The position numbers and the translations under genes were made by a program. Of a stretch of DNA of 64,000 nucleotides, positions 20,425-30,605 are shown piece after piece (within the stretch, counting starts at the first letter, position 1; every line of letters starts with the position of its first letter). Location of the stretch: contig NZ_VZDQ01000026.1 in assembly GCF_009602435.1 (NCBI RefSeq), positions 62,001-126,000 on the forward strand, given 5' to 3'. Source of the stretch: Sediminibacillus terrae (GTDB lineage: Bacteria > Bacillota > Bacilli > Bacillales > Amphibacillaceae). A model generated the notes under the pieces. That model saw nothing but the letters and a program-made list of their open reading frames with translations. It was not told where the DNA came from and made no database searches.

Positions 20425-20525
20425 CGTTCGGTGGTGACGCCTGCGGGATCAGCGCCAGCCGAAGTCTCATGGTCAACTGGGTTTTCAAGACCAAGTCAGC
20501 TGTGGCCGTGTCCCACAGAGAGGCA
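20425..20525 (+). repeat. Diverged B-like repeat copy
   Basis: GCCTGCGGGATCAGCGCCAG, then GACCAAGTCAGCTGTGGCCG, resemble the B repeat in order and spacing, but the outer stem has decayed to a few pairs. It abuts the secDF stop codon. Confidence 0.5.
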
Positions 20526-20527
20526 CC

Positions 20528-22777
20528 TTAAACCTGCGGTCCGCCTGTTTGTTTTTTCTTCACATAGTTAATTGGTTTTTCTTTGATATTTCTTCCACGG
20601 AAAATCAACCAAAGCTGGGCTGCAATAAATAATGACGAATAGGTTCCGGCAATTAGCCCGACAACTAACGCAAAGGAAAAGTTAGTAATCGAGGATGCAC
20701 CGAACACCAGCAGCATAACAGCGGCAAACACCACTGTAATAACCGTATTGAAGCTTCTCGCCAGGGTTTGCATTAAGCTGCGGTTGACGATTTTCGCTAG
20801 CTCTCCGAACGATTTCACCCGTTTCTTAAGCTTCAGGTTTTCCCTGATCCGATCAAATGTAACAATAGTATCGTTGATCGAATAACCGACTATTGTCAGT
20901 ATCGCAGCGATAATCGTAATATCGAATTCCAATCTCGTAATGCTGAACAACGCCACGATGAAAAATGCATCATGCAGCAAAGCGATGATCGCTGTAAGTG
21001 CAAAGAAAAATTCAAAACGGATTGTCACATAAACGATGATGCATAGCGCGGCATACAACACTGCCATCACAGCGTTTTTGGCGAGCTCCTGTCCAACTAC
21101 AGGCGACACCGTACTAACGCTTGGATTGTTCCCGTATTGATCACTGAAATAGTCTTGGAATTCTCCTACTTCGTCCTGAGACAGGACTGTATCGAACCTT
21201 GCCACTGCGATGTCGTTATCATCTCCGGAAATGACGATTTGTTCCGGGGAATGTCCGAGTTCTTCAAAATCTTCTTCGATTGCTTCCTGAGTCAGACTTG
21301 TATCGGCAAGAACTTCCACTCTGGATCCCGCCGTAAAGTCGATCCCGAGGTTCAACCGGAAAACGGCCAGACAAATTACACCGGCAAGGACAAGAATAAG
21401 GGAGAGCGAAAAGAACTTTTTACGATGGCTCACCAAATCAAATGTGCGCCCGAATAGCTTCGGTTCTACCTCATCGGTATTGTCCTTGTCTTGTATATCT
21501 TTGGATTTCACGCCAAACCAGCCAGGACGTTTATTTAGAAAACGGCTGTTTACCCAAAGACCAAGAAACAGCCTTGTTCCATAAACTGCTGTAATAAAGC
21601 TGACCAATATGCTGATAATCAACATAGTGGCAAATCCCTTGACCGAACTTGTCCCGAAAATAAATAACACTGCCGCCGCAATCATCGTGGTGATATTGGC
21701 ATCGAGAATCGTCGACAGGGAATTTTTGTTACCGGCTTTGAATGCGGATTGTACCGATTTACCGGATTTCAATTCCTCCTTGATCCGTTCATAGGTGATG
21801 ATGTTGGCATCGACCGCCATCCCTACCCCTAGTATCAGAGCAGCGATTCCGGGTAAAGTCAACACCCCGTTCATCCATTCAAATACAAGCAGGATCAAGT
21901 AAATATAAATGCTCAATGTAATGGAAGCAATCACACCAGGGAAACGGTAGTAGACCATCATAAACAAGAAAATGAGCGCTACTCCGATAAAACCGGCAAA
22001 AACTGTTTTATCAAGTGCCTGTTGTCCAAATTGTGCTCCCACTGAGGTAGAATACACCTCATTTAAATTTACCGGCAATGAACCGGCATTTAAAATATCT
22101 GCCAACCGTTGGGCAGAATCAACTGTGAAGTTACCGCTGATTTGAACATTCGATGTATTCAATGTCTGATTGACTGCCGGAGCGGAAATATACTTGGGAT
22201 CTTCTTTCTTTGATTCTTCCTCAAATGAATCTCCTTCTTCATAATCCATCCAGATCACCAGACGGTTATCAGGCATTTGCGAGATTTCCCTCGTAACGTC
22301 TGCAAATTTTGAAGGGTCCTTCAACTGAAGAGTAACGATCGGCTGATTGGTGTTTGGATCAAAGTCCTGCCGAGCGCTGTTCTCTTTTAAGTCATCTCCG
22401 TTTAAGTATTCTTTATCATTGACATCACGAAATGATAATTGGGCTGAAGTTGAGAGCAACTCCCTTGCCTCATTCTGGTCGTCCACTCCCGCGAGCTGTA
22501 CCCGAATCCGGTTCGGCTCCTCAATATTGAAATTCGGTTCATTGACACCTAGAACATCGACACGTTCACGGAGCGCTTCCGTCGTCGCTTCCAACGTTTC
22601 CATGCTGACATCCGAATCACCATCCAGTGTCTCCACTTCATATAACACTTCAAAACCGCCCTGCAAATCAAGGCCTAGCTTGATATCCTTGGTTATACCT
22701 GTAATCGTTGTCCCAATCGTCCCTGCAAAAATCAACACGATTAGAAAAAAGGCAACGATTCTGCCTCTTTTAACCAT
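20528..22777 (-). CDS. secDF: Protein translocase subunit SecDF (fused)
   Basis: SecD and SecF are fused into one 749-residue chain, as in Bacillus. The protein uses the proton gradient to help pull exported proteins through SecYEG. It has 12 predicted membrane segments in two six-helix RND-like halves. The first half has the large extracytoplasmic P1 region after the first helix and the motif DLQGGFEVLYEVE. The SecF half begins near residue 455 with LNLGIDFTAGSRVEV and ends after FNTVITVVFAAVMLLVFG. A strong promoter lies 120 nt upstream. Downstream is a hairpin and then an unstable, repeat-rich stretch. Confidence 0.97.
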   Translation of the reverse strand: MVKRGRIVAFFLIVLIFAGTIGTTITGITKDIKLGLDLQGGFEVLYEVETLDGDSDVSMETLEATTEALRERVDVLGVNEPNFNIEEPNRIRVQLAGVDDQNEARELLSTSAQLSFRDVNDKEYLNGDDLKENSARQDFDPNTNQPIVTLQLKDPSKFADVTREISQMPDNRLVIWMDYEEGDSFEEESKKEDPKYISAPAVNQTLNTSNVQISGNFTVDSAQRLADILNAGSLPVNLNEVYSTSVGAQFGQQALDKTVFAGFIGVALIFLFMMVYYRFPGVIASITLSIYIYLILLVFEWMNGVLTLPGIAALILGVGMAVDANIITYERIKEELKSGKSVQSAFKAGNKNSLSTILDANITTMIAAAVLFIFGTSSVKGFATMLIISILVSFITAVYGTRLFLGLWVNSRFLNKRPGWFGVKSKDIQDKDNTDEVEPKLFGRTFDLVSHRKKFFSLSLILVLAGVICLAVFRLNLGIDFTAGSRVEVLADTSLTQEAIEEDFEELGHSPEQIVISGDDNDIAVARFDTVLSQDEVGEFQDYFSDQYGNNPSVSTVSPVVGQELAKNAVMAVLYAALCIIVYVTIRFEFFFALTAIIALLHDAFFIVALFSITRLEFDITIIAAILTIVGYSINDTIVTFDRIRENLKLKKRVKSFGELAKIVNRSLMQTLARSFNTVITVVFAAVMLLVFGASSITNFSFALVVGLIAGTYSSLFIAAQLWLIFRGRNIKEKPINYVKKKQTGGPQV

Positions 22778-22896
22778 CCTGTTTGTGCCTCCTCATACTC
22801 CATCCGCTCTAACAGCAAATACAGCTAATTTGTGACCGGCTAAATCGCCTGGATCCTTTTTTCATTAATGTTTCATATCAAACAACACATAGGAAC

Positions 22897-22925
22897 ATTA
22901 TAGAAATTATTTACATGAAGGTCAA
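22897..22925 (-). promoter_or_regulatory. Sigma-A promoter of secDF
   Basis: On minus, TTGACC (22920-22925) and a perfect TATAAT (22897-22902) are 17 nt apart. They lie about 120 nt before the secDF start and directly after comN. Confidence 0.82.
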
Positions 22926-22935
22926 TGGACTATTC

Positions 22936-23235
22936 CTATCCTTCTTCTTCAACAGGACCGGATAAAGCGGCAATGGATGCCATTAAATCGTCGTCTTGAT
23001 AAGCTTGAACGGTTAAATAACTCATATAAATGTTTGAACTCAAATGAAAAATATCTCCCACAACCTCATGGACACGCTTGGGGGGATTGCCTTTCCATAC
23101 CTTCTTCTTGAGACAATTCCATACATCCAGAGAAGTCGCCCTGGAGTACCCCATCAATTGAAATTCTTCCACTTTGCTTTCCAGTATCAATTCCATTTCT
23201 TTTTTCCATTCATCAACTAGTTTTTCCTCCGCCAC
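22936..23235 (-). CDS. comN: ComN-family post-transcriptional regulator
   Basis: The product resembles B. subtilis ComN (YrzD), a small protein that acts post-transcriptionally on comE mRNA and associates with division sites through DivIVA. The conserved core here is ESKVEEFQLMGYSRATSLDV, then WNCLKKKVW and VHEVVGDIFHL. The frame stays open to an ATG at 23313, but a GTG at 23235 has AGGGGG at proper spacing. That start gives 99 residues, close to the 98 of ComN, so I prefer it. It is divergent from spoVB and adjacent to secDF, the same neighbours as in B. subtilis. Confidence 0.82.
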   Translation of the reverse strand: MAEEKLVDEWKKEMELILESKVEEFQLMGYSRATSLDVWNCLKKKVWKGNPPKRVHEVVGDIFHLSSNIYMSYLTVQAYQDDDLMASIAALSGPVEEEG

Positions 23236-23355
23236 TGGTGCGCCCCCTCTAGCTTTTGATAATTTTTGTACCTGCCTGTCATGCTTGGCCAACCACCTTG
23301 CATATACATTCATTGTATATGAATTATAAAAATTTGAGAAGGCAGGTCGTTACTT

Positions 23356-24912
23356 GTGACCAAGCAAACATTTCTTCAGGGGACCCTGATTTTGATAGCA
23401 GCCGGTATGATCACCAGATTCTTAGGCTTTATCAACCGCATCATCGTTGCAAGATTAATGGGGGAGGAAGGGATAGGCCTGTATATGATGGCTCTTCCTA
23501 CCTTGTTTCTCGTCTATACACTCACCCAGTTCGGACTGCCGATAGCTATTTCAAAACGGGTAGCAGAGGCAGAAGCACATGGTGATCTCAAAAAGATCAA
23601 ACGTATTCTAATTATTTCTCTGACTATTACCGGGACACTTAGCGTCATTTTCCTCGTCGGATTGATTTTGATCGCTCCGATAGTAGCGACAAAGTTCTTA
23701 ACGGATGAACGGACGCTTTATCCGTTGCTCGCAATCAGCCCGATGGTTCCGATTTCGGCTGTTTCCTCTGTCATCCGTGGATACTTCCAGGGAAGACAAA
23801 ACATGAAACCACAGAGCTACGCTCAAGTCATTGAACAGATTGTCAGGATTTGCTGTGTTTCATTTTTAGTTAAATTGTTTCTTCCTTATGGAGTGGAATT
23901 CGCCGCGGCAGGTGCCATGTTTTCTGTTATTGTCGGAGAACTTTGCTCGTTGTTTTTCATGCTGCGCATGTTTAAAACGAAGAAGCGTATCAAGTTGCGG
24001 GCTGACATCCTCCACTATATCAAATCCGGAAGAACGACATTCAATGAACTCATGTCGATTGCCTTGCCCGGAACCGGGAGCCGCCTTGTGGGTTCTGTTT
24101 CCAATTTTCTCGAACCGATTCTCGTTTCACAAAGTCTGGCCATTGCAGGATTTCATACTGTAGCTGCGACAAAACTTTATGGTTCGCTTACGGGATATGC
24201 TCTTCCATTACTGTTCATGCCTACCTTCATCACCCATTCGCTCGCTGTCGCCATGGTGCCGAACATCAGTGAAGCAGACGCGAAACAAAACAGCCAACTC
24301 GTTCACTATCGCATTCATCAGGCGATCCGGATTTCTTTTGCTTCTGGTGCTTTGGCGACAGTGATCCTGATGCTTTTTTCGGTCCCGATTCTGGAATTCA
24401 TGTATGGAACCAGCAGTGCAAGCCGATTTTTGATTTTAATGGCCCCATTCTTCGTCATGCTGTATGTGCAGTTCCCTTTAAACGCAGCACTGCAAGCATT
24501 GAATTATGCAAAAGAAGCAATGTGGAACAGCATCATCAGCACAGGGGTGAAATTTGCAGTCTTGGTCATTTTTGCTACCAATCCTCAATTCGGGATCATG
24601 GGGGTTGCCTTGGGAATGATTGTAGGTGTCGTTCTTGGTACTATGCTCCATATGGCTACTTTGATCAAAGTCATTTCCTTCAAACTGCCTTGGCTGGATT
24701 TTCTGAAAATGGTCTGTTTGTTTGCCATTACCTGGTGGGCAGGAAATCTGCTGAAGCAGTTAATTCCAGGATATGCGGACAATTTGTTGATTTTTCTTGC
24801 CATCCTTTTAGTTCTGGGAATCTTTTATCTCGTTTTATTGTTTCAATTTAAATTTTTATCGATGGCCGAGCTGCGTCAATTCCCGCTTCTGAACCGTTTG
24901 ATCCGTAAATAG
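23356..24912 (+). CDS. spoVB: Stage V sporulation protein B (MOP/MATE-type flippase)
   Basis: SpoVB is a polytopic membrane protein of the MOP superfamily needed for spore cortex synthesis, thought to flip lipid II in the mother cell. The 518 residues, with 14 predicted membrane helices, equal the length of B. subtilis SpoVB. The N-terminus TKQTFLQGTLILIAAGMITR and the segment LYPLLAISPMVPISAVSSVI are family hallmarks. The start is GTG with a weak AAGGCAGG upstream. It is divergent from comN and convergent with the DUF421 gene. I could not find a convincing sigma-E promoter in the short divergent region. Confidence 0.96.
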   Translation: MTKQTFLQGTLILIAAGMITRFLGFINRIIVARLMGEEGIGLYMMALPTLFLVYTLTQFGLPIAISKRVAEAEAHGDLKKIKRILIISLTITGTLSVIFLVGLILIAPIVATKFLTDERTLYPLLAISPMVPISAVSSVIRGYFQGRQNMKPQSYAQVIEQIVRICCVSFLVKLFLPYGVEFAAAGAMFSVIVGELCSLFFMLRMFKTKKRIKLRADILHYIKSGRTTFNELMSIALPGTGSRLVGSVSNFLEPILVSQSLAIAGFHTVAATKLYGSLTGYALPLLFMPTFITHSLAVAMVPNISEADAKQNSQLVHYRIHQAIRISFASGALATVILMLFSVPILEFMYGTSSASRFLILMAPFFVMLYVQFPLNAALQALNYAKEAMWNSIISTGVKFAVLVIFATNPQFGIMGVALGMIVGVVLGTMLHMATLIKVISFKLPWLDFLKMVCLFAITWWAGNLLKQLIPGYADNLLIFLAILLVLGIFYLVLLFQFKFLSMAELRQFPLLNRLIRK

Positions 24913-24967
24913 GATAAAGCCTGCCATGGCATGGCGACAAAATCAGGTGAGTCACCCCTCCTCGATA

Positions 24968-25018
24968 AAAAAGGGACCGGTCAGACCGCGGACCGCTAAT
25001 AAGCCCGGGCTGGCCCTC
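24968..25018 (-). terminator. GC-rich structured region, probable terminator of the DUF421 gene
   Basis: On minus, GGGCCAGCCCGGGCTTATTA and GCGGTCCGCGGTCTGACC can fold into nested hairpins closed by GGGCC with GGTCCC, followed directly by TTTTTT. It lies in the 171-nt gap between the convergent spoVB and DUF421 genes. The structure is more elaborate than a normal terminator. Confidence 0.5.
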
Positions 25019-25083
25019 TCCATGCAACCGTGGAAAGTGCAGCTCTGGAACAGGTTCTTCACTGCCAAAACCCATGACATTTT

Positions 25084-25776
25084 CTATTTTTTTTCGTTTT
25101 TTATATCGATATAAATTTGATCATCTTTGTCGATACTGCAAAAAGAGACCTCTTCGACTGTGAGATCTCGCTTTTTCACTTCCTCAATGAGCCAATCCTT
25201 GGTTCTATCTATTTTTTCCAGAGAATCATATTGAATTTTCCCGTCTACGATCATGGGTACTACGTATCCCTCTGATGATATACCCTCCTTGTCATTATCC
25301 GACTTTTCAAATATGGATAGTTTTCCGGACGCTTCAAGAATCGCAAATTCTACATCATGGATACTCTTTGTGCCGTTTTCCCGCAGTTGCTGCATCAAAT
25401 CATTAAAATTGTAACGTTGTTTCCGCATTTCATGTTCATCGATTTTCCCTTTCGAAATAATCACAGAAGGTTTGCCTTCAAACCATCCACGAAATCGTTG
25501 ATTTTTCAAGGACGCCCAGGCAGTAAAGCGTTGAATGACCATCAAAACAGCCATGGGTATGATAGCTTGGGCGATATTCGACTTCGGTTCCTCGATGGCG
25601 AATACCGCCATTTCCCCAATCATGATAAATACGACGATATCCAAAAGGCTTAATTCTCCGATTTCCCGTTTTCCCATCAAACGAAAAATCACCACGATAA
25701 TTAAATAGGTGAAAACAGTGCGGAATATTATCTTCCCAAGTTCGATATCCATAATCAAATCACTTCCCAAAATCAC
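25084..25776 (-). CDS. yrbG: DUF421-domain membrane protein, YrbG-like
   Basis: The 230-residue protein has three N-terminal membrane segments (about residues 10-30, 38-56, 62-82) and a soluble C-terminal part. The motif VIISKGKIDEHEMRKQRYN is typical of the YetF/YrbG (DUF421) family. The family also includes sporulation-linked spore-membrane proteins in Bacillus. The position directly after spoVB matches B. subtilis yrbG. The function is not established; I infer a membrane role, possibly in the spore. The gene converges on spoVB and is followed by a GC-rich folded region that probably terminates it. Confidence 0.9.
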   Translation of the reverse strand: MILGSDLIMDIELGKIIFRTVFTYLIIVVIFRLMGKREIGELSLLDIVVFIMIGEMAVFAIEEPKSNIAQAIIPMAVLMVIQRFTAWASLKNQRFRGWFEGKPSVIISKGKIDEHEMRKQRYNFNDLMQQLRENGTKSIHDVEFAILEASGKLSIFEKSDNDKEGISSEGYVVPMIVDGKIQYDSLEKIDRTKDWLIEEVKKRDLTVEEVSFCSIDKDDQIYIDIKNEKK

Positions 25777-25830
25777 AGTTATAGCTATTATTGCTAATAG
25801 ACTGGATTTTATGCTGCAGATGACGCTTGC

Positions 25831-27129
25831 TTACAAGCTCTGCTGGAAAGGAACGAGATAGCGAAAATAAATATATATGGTTGATACGATTAACGAAACG
25901 AGCACGAGTGGAATCCCATAACAAAGAAATTTGATAAAAGGGATACGCTGCCCATTTCCCTCTGCAAGACCCGCTACCACGACGTTGGCAGAAGCCCCGA
26001 TCAATGTTCCATTCCCCCCCAGACAAGCCCCCAGTGCCAATGACCACCACAGCGGATCCAAGTTCGCCATTCCGTACGATTGAAATTCCTTCACCACCGG
26101 GATCATAGCAGCTACGAACGGGATATTATCGATAATCCCTGAGAACAAACCCGCCGTCCATAAAATCAGCAACGCCGTGAAGGGCAGATCCCCTTCTGTC
26201 AGTATCATGATTCCCCTGGCCAGTTCATCGATGACTCCGACTCTCTCCAATCCACCGACTAACATGAATAATCCGATGAAGAAAAACAAAGTGATCCATT
26301 CTACCTCTTGAAACACTTTTTCTGTACCAGCTTCTTTGTCAGTGAGAAGAAGCAGTAAGAGTGCCCCTGCTACTGCTACTGTGGTCAATTCAATATGGAA
26401 CACCGGATGAAGCAAGAATCCGGTGATTGTCAGTAATAGAACCGTTACCGATTGATAAAGCATCGGTGTCTTTTTTAAATAGGCTGTTCCAACCATTCCC
26501 ATCAACTGATCAATGCGGTCCTCGTTTTTCTTCAACTTATTGCGAAATAAAATGACAACTGAAATCATCATGACTGAAAACAGTAAAACGACAACAGGCC
26601 CTAAATGAACAATAAACGACAGGAAGGTTAAATGCTCTACCGCCTGGCCGATCATGATGTTTGGCGGATCCCCGATCAAAGTGGCGGTTCCTCCGATATT
26701 GGCGCTGAAGATGATTGTCAACAAATAGGGAAATGACGGAAGCTGCAACAGCCTGGTCAATGTCAAAACAATCGGAACAAACAGGAGTACGGTTGTCACA
26801 TTATCAAGCAAGGCAGACCCAAGCGCTGTAAGGACAGAACAACCAACCAGCAGCGGAATGGGAGCACCATGCACTCTCTGGGCAAAAGCAATTGCAATAA
26901 ATTCAAACAGTCCCGTTTTTTTCGTGATGGACACGAGTACCATCATCGAAAACAATAAAGCAATCGTATTCCAATCGATGTAATGTGTATAAGCATCTTC
27001 CCAACGGTAAATGCCTGTCAGAAGAAGCAGGACCCCTCCTGATAAAGCAACAAGCGCCCGGTTGATTTTCTCGGTCATAATGAAAAAGTAACTGATGATG
27101 AATACCGCAATGGCTACCACAGCAGACAT
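25831..27129 (-). CDS. ArsB/NhaD-family membrane transporter
   Basis: The 432-residue protein has about 11-12 predicted membrane helices of the ion transporter superfamily. Signature segments are ANIGGTATLIGDPPNIMIG, GIIDNIPFVAAMIPV and GGNGTLIGASANVVVAG, shared by ArsB-type anion pumps and NhaD-type Na+/H+ antiporters. Sequence alone does not decide between arsenite, sodium or organic-anion transport, and no arsR or arsC is nearby, so I favour sodium or general anion transport. The frame extends upstream, but GGGGAG precedes the ATG at 27129, where the hydrophobic N-terminus begins. It interrupts the otherwise conserved order yrbG-yrzE, so it is an insertion relative to B. subtilis. Confidence 0.88.
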   Translation of the reverse strand: MSAVVAIAVFIISYFFIMTEKINRALVALSGGVLLLLTGIYRWEDAYTHYIDWNTIALLFSMMVLVSITKKTGLFEFIAIAFAQRVHGAPIPLLVGCSVLTALGSALLDNVTTVLLFVPIVLTLTRLLQLPSFPYLLTIIFSANIGGTATLIGDPPNIMIGQAVEHLTFLSFIVHLGPVVVLLFSVMMISVVILFRNKLKKNEDRIDQLMGMVGTAYLKKTPMLYQSVTVLLLTITGFLLHPVFHIELTTVAVAGALLLLLLTDKEAGTEKVFQEVEWITLFFFIGLFMLVGGLERVGVIDELARGIMILTEGDLPFTALLILWTAGLFSGIIDNIPFVAAMIPVVKEFQSYGMANLDPLWWSLALGACLGGNGTLIGASANVVVAGLAEGNGQRIPFIKFLCYGIPLVLVSLIVSTIYIYFRYLVPFQQSL

Positions 27130-27286
27130 GCATTTCTCCCCTTCCCCACGAAAATGCCTGATCGAGCTTCCTTTTAAAAATCCATTACTAAGAATGTATT
27201 CAGAGCTTGGGCAAATATTTAATTCTAATTTAAAAAACCCCGAATAAGCTGTTACAAAAGGGACAAACACATAGGGAGGTAATCAG

Positions 27287-27676
27287 ATGGCACGGACACG
27301 AATGACCGCACTTCTTTATGGATGGATTACAGCATTGGGAATTATCTTGGCAGCAAGCCTGATTTTATCCATTCTTTTGAAGTTCACCAGTTTTGGGGCA
27401 AATGCATTGAACTGGACGACTATCGCAATCAGTATTGCGGCACTGTTCATCGGTGGGCTTATTTCTGGTCTGAAAGGAAAAGAAAAGGGTTGGATATTGG
27501 GTGGCCTGACAGGACTGGGGTTTATCCTTTTTGTTTTGCTGTATCAATACCTCGGATACCGTACGGGCATCAGATTGGAGCAGCTCGTTCATTATGGTGG
27601 TTTTTTAGCTGCATCGCTAATCGGAGGCATGCTGGGTGTCAACTTAAGCACAGAAGACAATACGTCTTCCAAGTAG
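27287..27676 (+). CDS. yrzE: TIGR04086-family membrane protein, YrzE-like
   Basis: The 129-residue protein has four predicted membrane helices with short loops, typical of the TIGR04086 family. B. subtilis YrzE lies in the same place between yrbG and yajC. No catalytic motif is visible and the function is unknown. GGGAGGTAA precedes the ATG at good spacing. It is divergent from the transporter and convergent with yajC; each of the two facing genes has its own terminator. Confidence 0.88.
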   Translation: MARTRMTALLYGWITALGIILAASLILSILLKFTSFGANALNWTTIAISIAALFIGGLISGLKGKEKGWILGGLTGLGFILFVLLYQYLGYRTGIRLEQLVHYGGFLAASLIGGMLGVNLSTEDNTSSK

Positions 27677-27727
27677 ATAGTTGAGACGATGCAAGAGGAA
27701 TGGAAGAAAAGTTTCTTTCAGAAGGAC

Positions 27728-27812
27728 AAGGCCGGATGCAGCTTCCAGTCTTGTTTCTTTTCATTTTCAAAAATTTCTTTGGTTCAGGAATGAGTCATCC
27801 GGTCCTTTTTTT
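27728..27812 (+). terminator. Terminator of yrzE (long loop)
   Basis: AAGGCCGGATG (27728-27738) pairs with CATCCGGTCC, followed by seven T. The loop of almost 60 nt is unusually long for a rho-independent terminator. Confidence 0.62.
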
Positions 27813-27841
27813 CACAAATGATGAGGTCACGGGAGAAGAAC

Positions 27842-27888
27842 AAAAAAAACTCCGATGCCCCTTTATACAAGGAAGCAAATCGGAGTTT
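27842..27888 (-). terminator. Terminator of the queA-tgt-yajC transcript
   Basis: A 10-bp perfect stem AAACTCCGAT/ATCGGAGTTT, read on minus, is followed by an eight-T run. It lies about 20 nt after the yajC stop codon. Confidence 0.85.
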
Positions 27889-27907
27889 GTAAAACAAAAA
27901 TTTGATT

Positions 27908-28171
27908 TTAATCTTGGGAAACTACATCTCTTACCGCGGAACGGTCGTATGTAATCTTTGTACCATCCTGGGTAGTCAAAACAAGCGTACCCTCGTCCAG
28001 CGCATGCACCGTTCCATGCATGCCGCCAATCGTGATGACTTTATCCCCTTTTTTTAGATCTGACTGCATTTGGCGTACTTGCTTTTGCTTCTTTTGCTGT
28101 GGACGAATCAAAAGGAAATAAAAAATAACGAACATTAATATGATCGGTGCTAATGATGCTAAAATATCCAT
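27908..28171 (-). CDS. yajC: Preprotein translocase subunit YajC
   Basis: YajC is a small partner of SecDF. The 87 residues comprise one N-terminal membrane helix (about 4-20), the basic motif RPQQKKQKQVRQMQSDLKKG, then a small beta domain (VITIGGMHGTVHALDEGTLV). It follows tgt with a 15-nt gap in the queA-tgt-yajC order found in many bacteria and is last before a strong terminator. Confidence 0.95.
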   Translation of the reverse strand: MDILASLAPIILMFVIFYFLLIRPQQKKQKQVRQMQSDLKKGDKVITIGGMHGTVHALDEGTLVLTTQDGTKITYDRSAVRDVVSQD

Positions 28172-28186
28172 CGTATTTCCTCCCTT

Positions 28187-29356
<1,170 letters not shown>

Positions 29357-30385
29357 TTATACAATCAGCATTGCGTCTCCGAAGCTGAAAAAACGGTATC
29401 GTTGATCTACTGCTTCACGATACGCTTTCAGGATAAAATCCTTTCCCGCCAGCGCACTTACCAGCATGATCAATGTCGATTTCGGAAGATGGAAATTCGT
29501 GATGAGCCCGTCAATCGCCGTAAAACGGTAAGGGGGATAAATGAAGATATCCGTCCATCCGCTTGCTTGTGTGAATACCCCGCCATTGTCCCGGGTGATG
29601 GTTTCCAGTGTTCTTGTCGAAGTCGTCCCGACTGAAATGATTTTTCCACCAGCCGCTTTGATTCTATTCAACTGATCAGCGGTTTCCTTGGACATGTGAT
29701 AAAACTCACTATGCATGTCATGTTCTTCAATGCTGTCGACACTCACCGGCCGAAAAGTTCCCAAACCGACATGCAGGGTGACGAAGGCAAGCTCGACACC
29801 CTTCTCTTTAATCCGTTCAAGCAATTCCTCGGTAAAATGAAGTCCGGCTGTTGGTGCTGCCGCCGAGCCTTCTTCTTTTGCATAAACCGTTTGATACCTG
29901 TCTTTATCCGGCAGCTGCTCCTTTATGTATGGAGGGAGCGGCATTTCGCCAAGCTGTTCGAGCACTTCCAGAAAAATCCCGTCGTATTCGAAGCGGACAA
30001 TCCTTCCACCGTGCTCTTTGATTCCGGTGCAAACGGCTCGCAGTTGACCGTCTCCAAATAAGATGACTGTTCCTTCTTTAATTTTCTTTGCGGGCTTAGC
30101 AAGCACTTCCCACTCATCCTGTTGTTGTTGATGTAGCAGCAAAACTTCTATTTTTCCACCCGTATCCTGTTTACTGCCATAGAGCCTGGCCGGCAAAACT
30201 TTGGTATCATTCAATACAAGGCAATCGCCAGGTGATAAATAGTCAATCACGTTCGAAAAGTGTTGATGACTGATTGTCTGATTCAGACGGTCCATCACAA
30301 GCAAACGGGACGCTGTCCGATCCTCCAATGGCGTTTGTGCGATTAATTCCTCAGGCAAGTCAAAATCAAAATCATTTATATCCAT
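29357..30385 (-). CDS. queA: S-adenosylmethionine:tRNA ribosyltransferase-isomerase QueA
   Basis: QueA turns preQ1 in tRNA into epoxyqueuosine using the ribosyl part of SAM. The protein starts [20 protein letters not shown], has the family blocks [14 protein letters not shown] and [10 protein letters not shown], and ends [14 protein letters not shown] six bases further upstream is in frame, but AAGGAG is correctly spaced for the ATG at 30385, which gives 342 residues, the B. subtilis length. It is followed after 33 nt by tgt and probably lies in one transcript with ruvAB, the DUF2905 gene and yajC. Confidence 0.96.
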   Translation of the reverse strand: MDINDFDFDLPEELIAQTPLEDRTASRLLVMDRLNQTISHQHFSNVIDYLSPGDCLVLNDTKVLPARLYGSKQDTGGKIEVLLLHQQQQDEWEVLAKPAKKIKEGTVILFGDGQLRAVCTGIKEHGGRIVRFEYDGIFLEVLEQLGEMPLPPYIKEQLPDKDRYQTVYAKEEGSAAAPTAGLHFTEELLERIKEKGVELAFVTLHVGLGTFRPVSVDSIEEHDMHSEFYHMSKETADQLNRIKAAGGKIISVGTTSTRTLETITRDNGGVFTQASGWTDIFIYPPYRFTAIDGLITNFHLPKSTLIMLVSALAGKDFILKAYREAVDQRYRFFSFGDAMLIV

Positions 30386-30404
30386 TGTCAATCTCCTTAC
30401 TATG

Positions 30405-30605
30405 TTATCGGAATTTCCCTATGATAAATAAAATCACCGATAAGATGATACTGACCAAAATTGAAGTCATGATCGGAAAGTGAAAGGACACATTCCCTTT
30501 TTTAAAACTAATATCGCCAGGAAGCCTGCCGAATATCCCCCACAGCAATCCAATGATAATAAAAACGACTCCTATTACAATAAATAGTTTTCCCATTCCG
30601 GTCAA
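30405..30605 (-). CDS. DUF2905 small membrane protein
   Basis: The 66-residue protein has two hydrophobic helices around the family motif [19 protein letters not shown]. It sits between ruvB and queA, as yrzS does in B. subtilis. The start is probably TTG at 30605, overlapping the ruvB stop (TTGA), with GGGAGGTG about 10 nt upstream; an ATG at 30596 has no good ribosome binding site. The function is unknown; the overlap implies translational coupling with ruvB. Confidence 0.88.
   Translation of the reverse strand: MTGMGKLFIVIGVVFIIIGLLWGIFGRLPGDISFKKGNVSFHFPIMTSILVSIILSVILFIIGKFR

Noticed and set aside
27700-27954. 84-codon plus frame after yrzE
   Set aside because: It runs through two terminators and into the antisense of yajC, so it is not a gene.
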